A stretch of DNA of 64,000 nucleotides, taken from contig NZ_CP149798.1 in the NCBI RefSeq assembly GCF_037940415.1, positions 3,344,501 to 3,408,500 of the forward strand, written 5' to 3'. A model generated the notes under the pieces. That model searched no databases. It was not told where the DNA came from and was given only the letters and a program-made list of their open reading frames with translations. Below, piece after piece: positions 63,176-64,000 of this stretch (its first letter is position 1; each line of letters begins with the position of its first letter). Made by a program: the position numbers and the translations under genes. The DNA comes from Streptomyces sp. f51 (GTDB lineage: Bacteria > Actinomycetota > Actinomycetes > Streptomycetales > Streptomycetaceae).

Positions 63176-64000
63176 TCAGCCCAGCGCCCGTCCCAGCAGG
63201 TAGACCGCCGGAGCCGCGGCGGCCAGCGGCAGTGCCACGCCCGCGGTGAATTGGACGAAGCGGGACGGGTAGTCGTAGCTCGCCACCCGGTGGCCGATCA
63301 GCGCGCACGCGCCCGCACCGAGCCCGAGGAAGGCGCCCTGCGTGCCCAGGTCCGTCATCCCGCCGACCGCGATGCCCGCGCCGGCCGCGGCCAGCAGCGC
63401 GACGGCCACGGAGGCCGCCGTGGGCAGCGGCAGCGCACGGGCCAGGACCGCCACGGCGACCGCGGCGGCGCCCACCGTGACGGCGTCCGGCTCGGCCGCC
63501 AGATACCCGGTCGCGATGATCGCCAGCGCCGCGGAGACGACGGTCGCCATCAGGCCGTACATCCGGGTGTCGGGGTCGGCGTGGCTGCGCAGTTGCAGCA
63601 CGAGGGTCAGCAGGACCCAGACGCCGAGGGTGCCGAGGATCGCGGCGGGCGCGTTCTCCCGGCCGGCCGCGAGCAGCGCCACGTCGGCGGTCACCGCGCC
63701 CAGGAACGCCAGGGCGATGCCCTGGCGGGCGGGCCACATCCCGTTCAGCCGGAACCAGCCCGCCGCGGTGACGGCCTGGAGCAGGACGAGCGGGACGACG
63801 AGGGCGTACTGGCCGATCGCCGCCGTCCCGGAGAGCAGCAGCCCGAGCAGCGCCGTCAGCGCGGCCGGCTGGATCCCGGGCTCGATGATCGGCGAGCGTC
63901 CCTCGGCGCGGGCGCGCTGGGCGTCGGTGATCCGGCTCTGGCCGGTGACCGTCGCGGGCCCGTAGGCGATGCCGGTCCCCTCCGCGCTCTCGGGCAGGGT
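63176..64000 (-). CDS. Polytopic membrane protein, N-terminus beyond window
   Basis: At least 274 residues; the frame is open to the window edge, and an internal ATG at 63739 is not the true start. At least eight hydrophobic segments are visible, including ALTALLGLLLSGTAAIGQYA, ALVVPLVLLQAVTAAGW, LGTLGVWVLLTLVLQL and AGVALPLAAAAPAVYLLGRA. The polar stretch before the first helix reads ITDAQRARAEGRSPIIEPG. Very Ala/Leu/Gly-rich; no family recognised. It resembles small-genome-context membrane proteins typical of Streptomyces. Confidence 0.75.
   Translation of the reverse strand, partial: TLPESAEGTGIAYGPATVTGQSRITDAQRARAEGRSPIIEPGIQPAALTALLGLLLSGTAAIGQYALVVPLVLLQAVTAAGWFRLNGMWPARQGIALAFLGAVTADVALLAAGRENAPAAILGTLGVWVLLTLVLQLRSHADPDTRMYGLMATVVSAALAIIATGYLAAEPDAVTVGAAAVAVAVLARALPLPTAASVAVALLAAAGAGIAVGGMTDLGTQGAFLGLGAGACALIGHRVASYDYPSRFVQFTAGVALPLAAAAPAVYLLGRALG

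Overview
The window reads as chromosomal core DNA of a Streptomyces. Base composition is very GC-rich, GTG starts are frequent, and several genes are Streptomyces or actinobacterial markers: msiK, phoRP/phoU, carD-ispD-ispF-cysS, mshA, the c-di-GMP-armed anti-sigma factor rsiG, the nickel regulator nur and the devA/devB developmental locus. The gene order resembles, from memory, the S. coelicolor SCO416x-SCO424x segment; no search was run. I see no insertion sequence, prophage, rRNA or CRISPR array. There is one tRNA gene (Thr, anticodon TGT).

Layout. 1-6.3 kb: a truncated SARP regulator, two surface proteins, a small monooxygenase-like protein and the tRNA. 6.4-9.3 kb: msiK, the shared ATPase for sugar ABC importers, then a nucleotidyltransferase. 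9.4-16.3 kb, all minus strand: a DoxX-type membrane protein, rRNA methyltransferase rlmB, cysS, ispF/ispD and carD. 17-21.4 kb: a lipoprotein, the phosphate two-component system phoR-phoP divergent from phoU across a PHO-box-like site, and a cysteine-rich miniprotein. 21.7-25.4 kb: a very long HelD-like helicase with an extra C-terminal domain; a canonical HelD-like motor lies at 40.4-42.6 kb. 25.6-43.4 kb: mostly metabolic and regulatory genes, including gpmA, an MFS transporter, mshA, an NlpC/P60 hydrolase, a SpoIIE-type phosphatase and several regulators.

43.6-50.1 kb is the most distinctive part. A minus-strand run encodes a DevA-like GntR regulator, a DevB-like HAD phosphatase, an APH/choline-kinase-fold kinase, a second HAD phosphatase and a membrane protein carrying the same sensor-like domain as the GntR proteins. 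A second GntR paralogue follows (DevE-like). Each GntR gene is divergent from a tiny paralogous membrane protein, across a related palindromic operator. devA/devB are known developmental genes, but the small membrane proteins, the kinase and the membrane-anchored copy of the effector domain look like undescribed parts of the same system. 50.2-64 kb: an Eis-like acetyltransferase, asparaginase, rsiG, dtd, a YgfZ-like protein, nur, nitrobindin, a three-gene operon of related membrane-anchored proteins, and the cysA rhodanese/DUF1416 pair behind a cysteine-containing leader peptide.

A second theme is structural. At seven genes the bases around the stop codon are repeated in tandem just downstream, with periods of 8, 14, 23, 30, 34, 37 and 44 bp. 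A separate six-unit array with DnaA-box-like cores at about 32-bp spacing lies between mshA and a methyltransferase gene.
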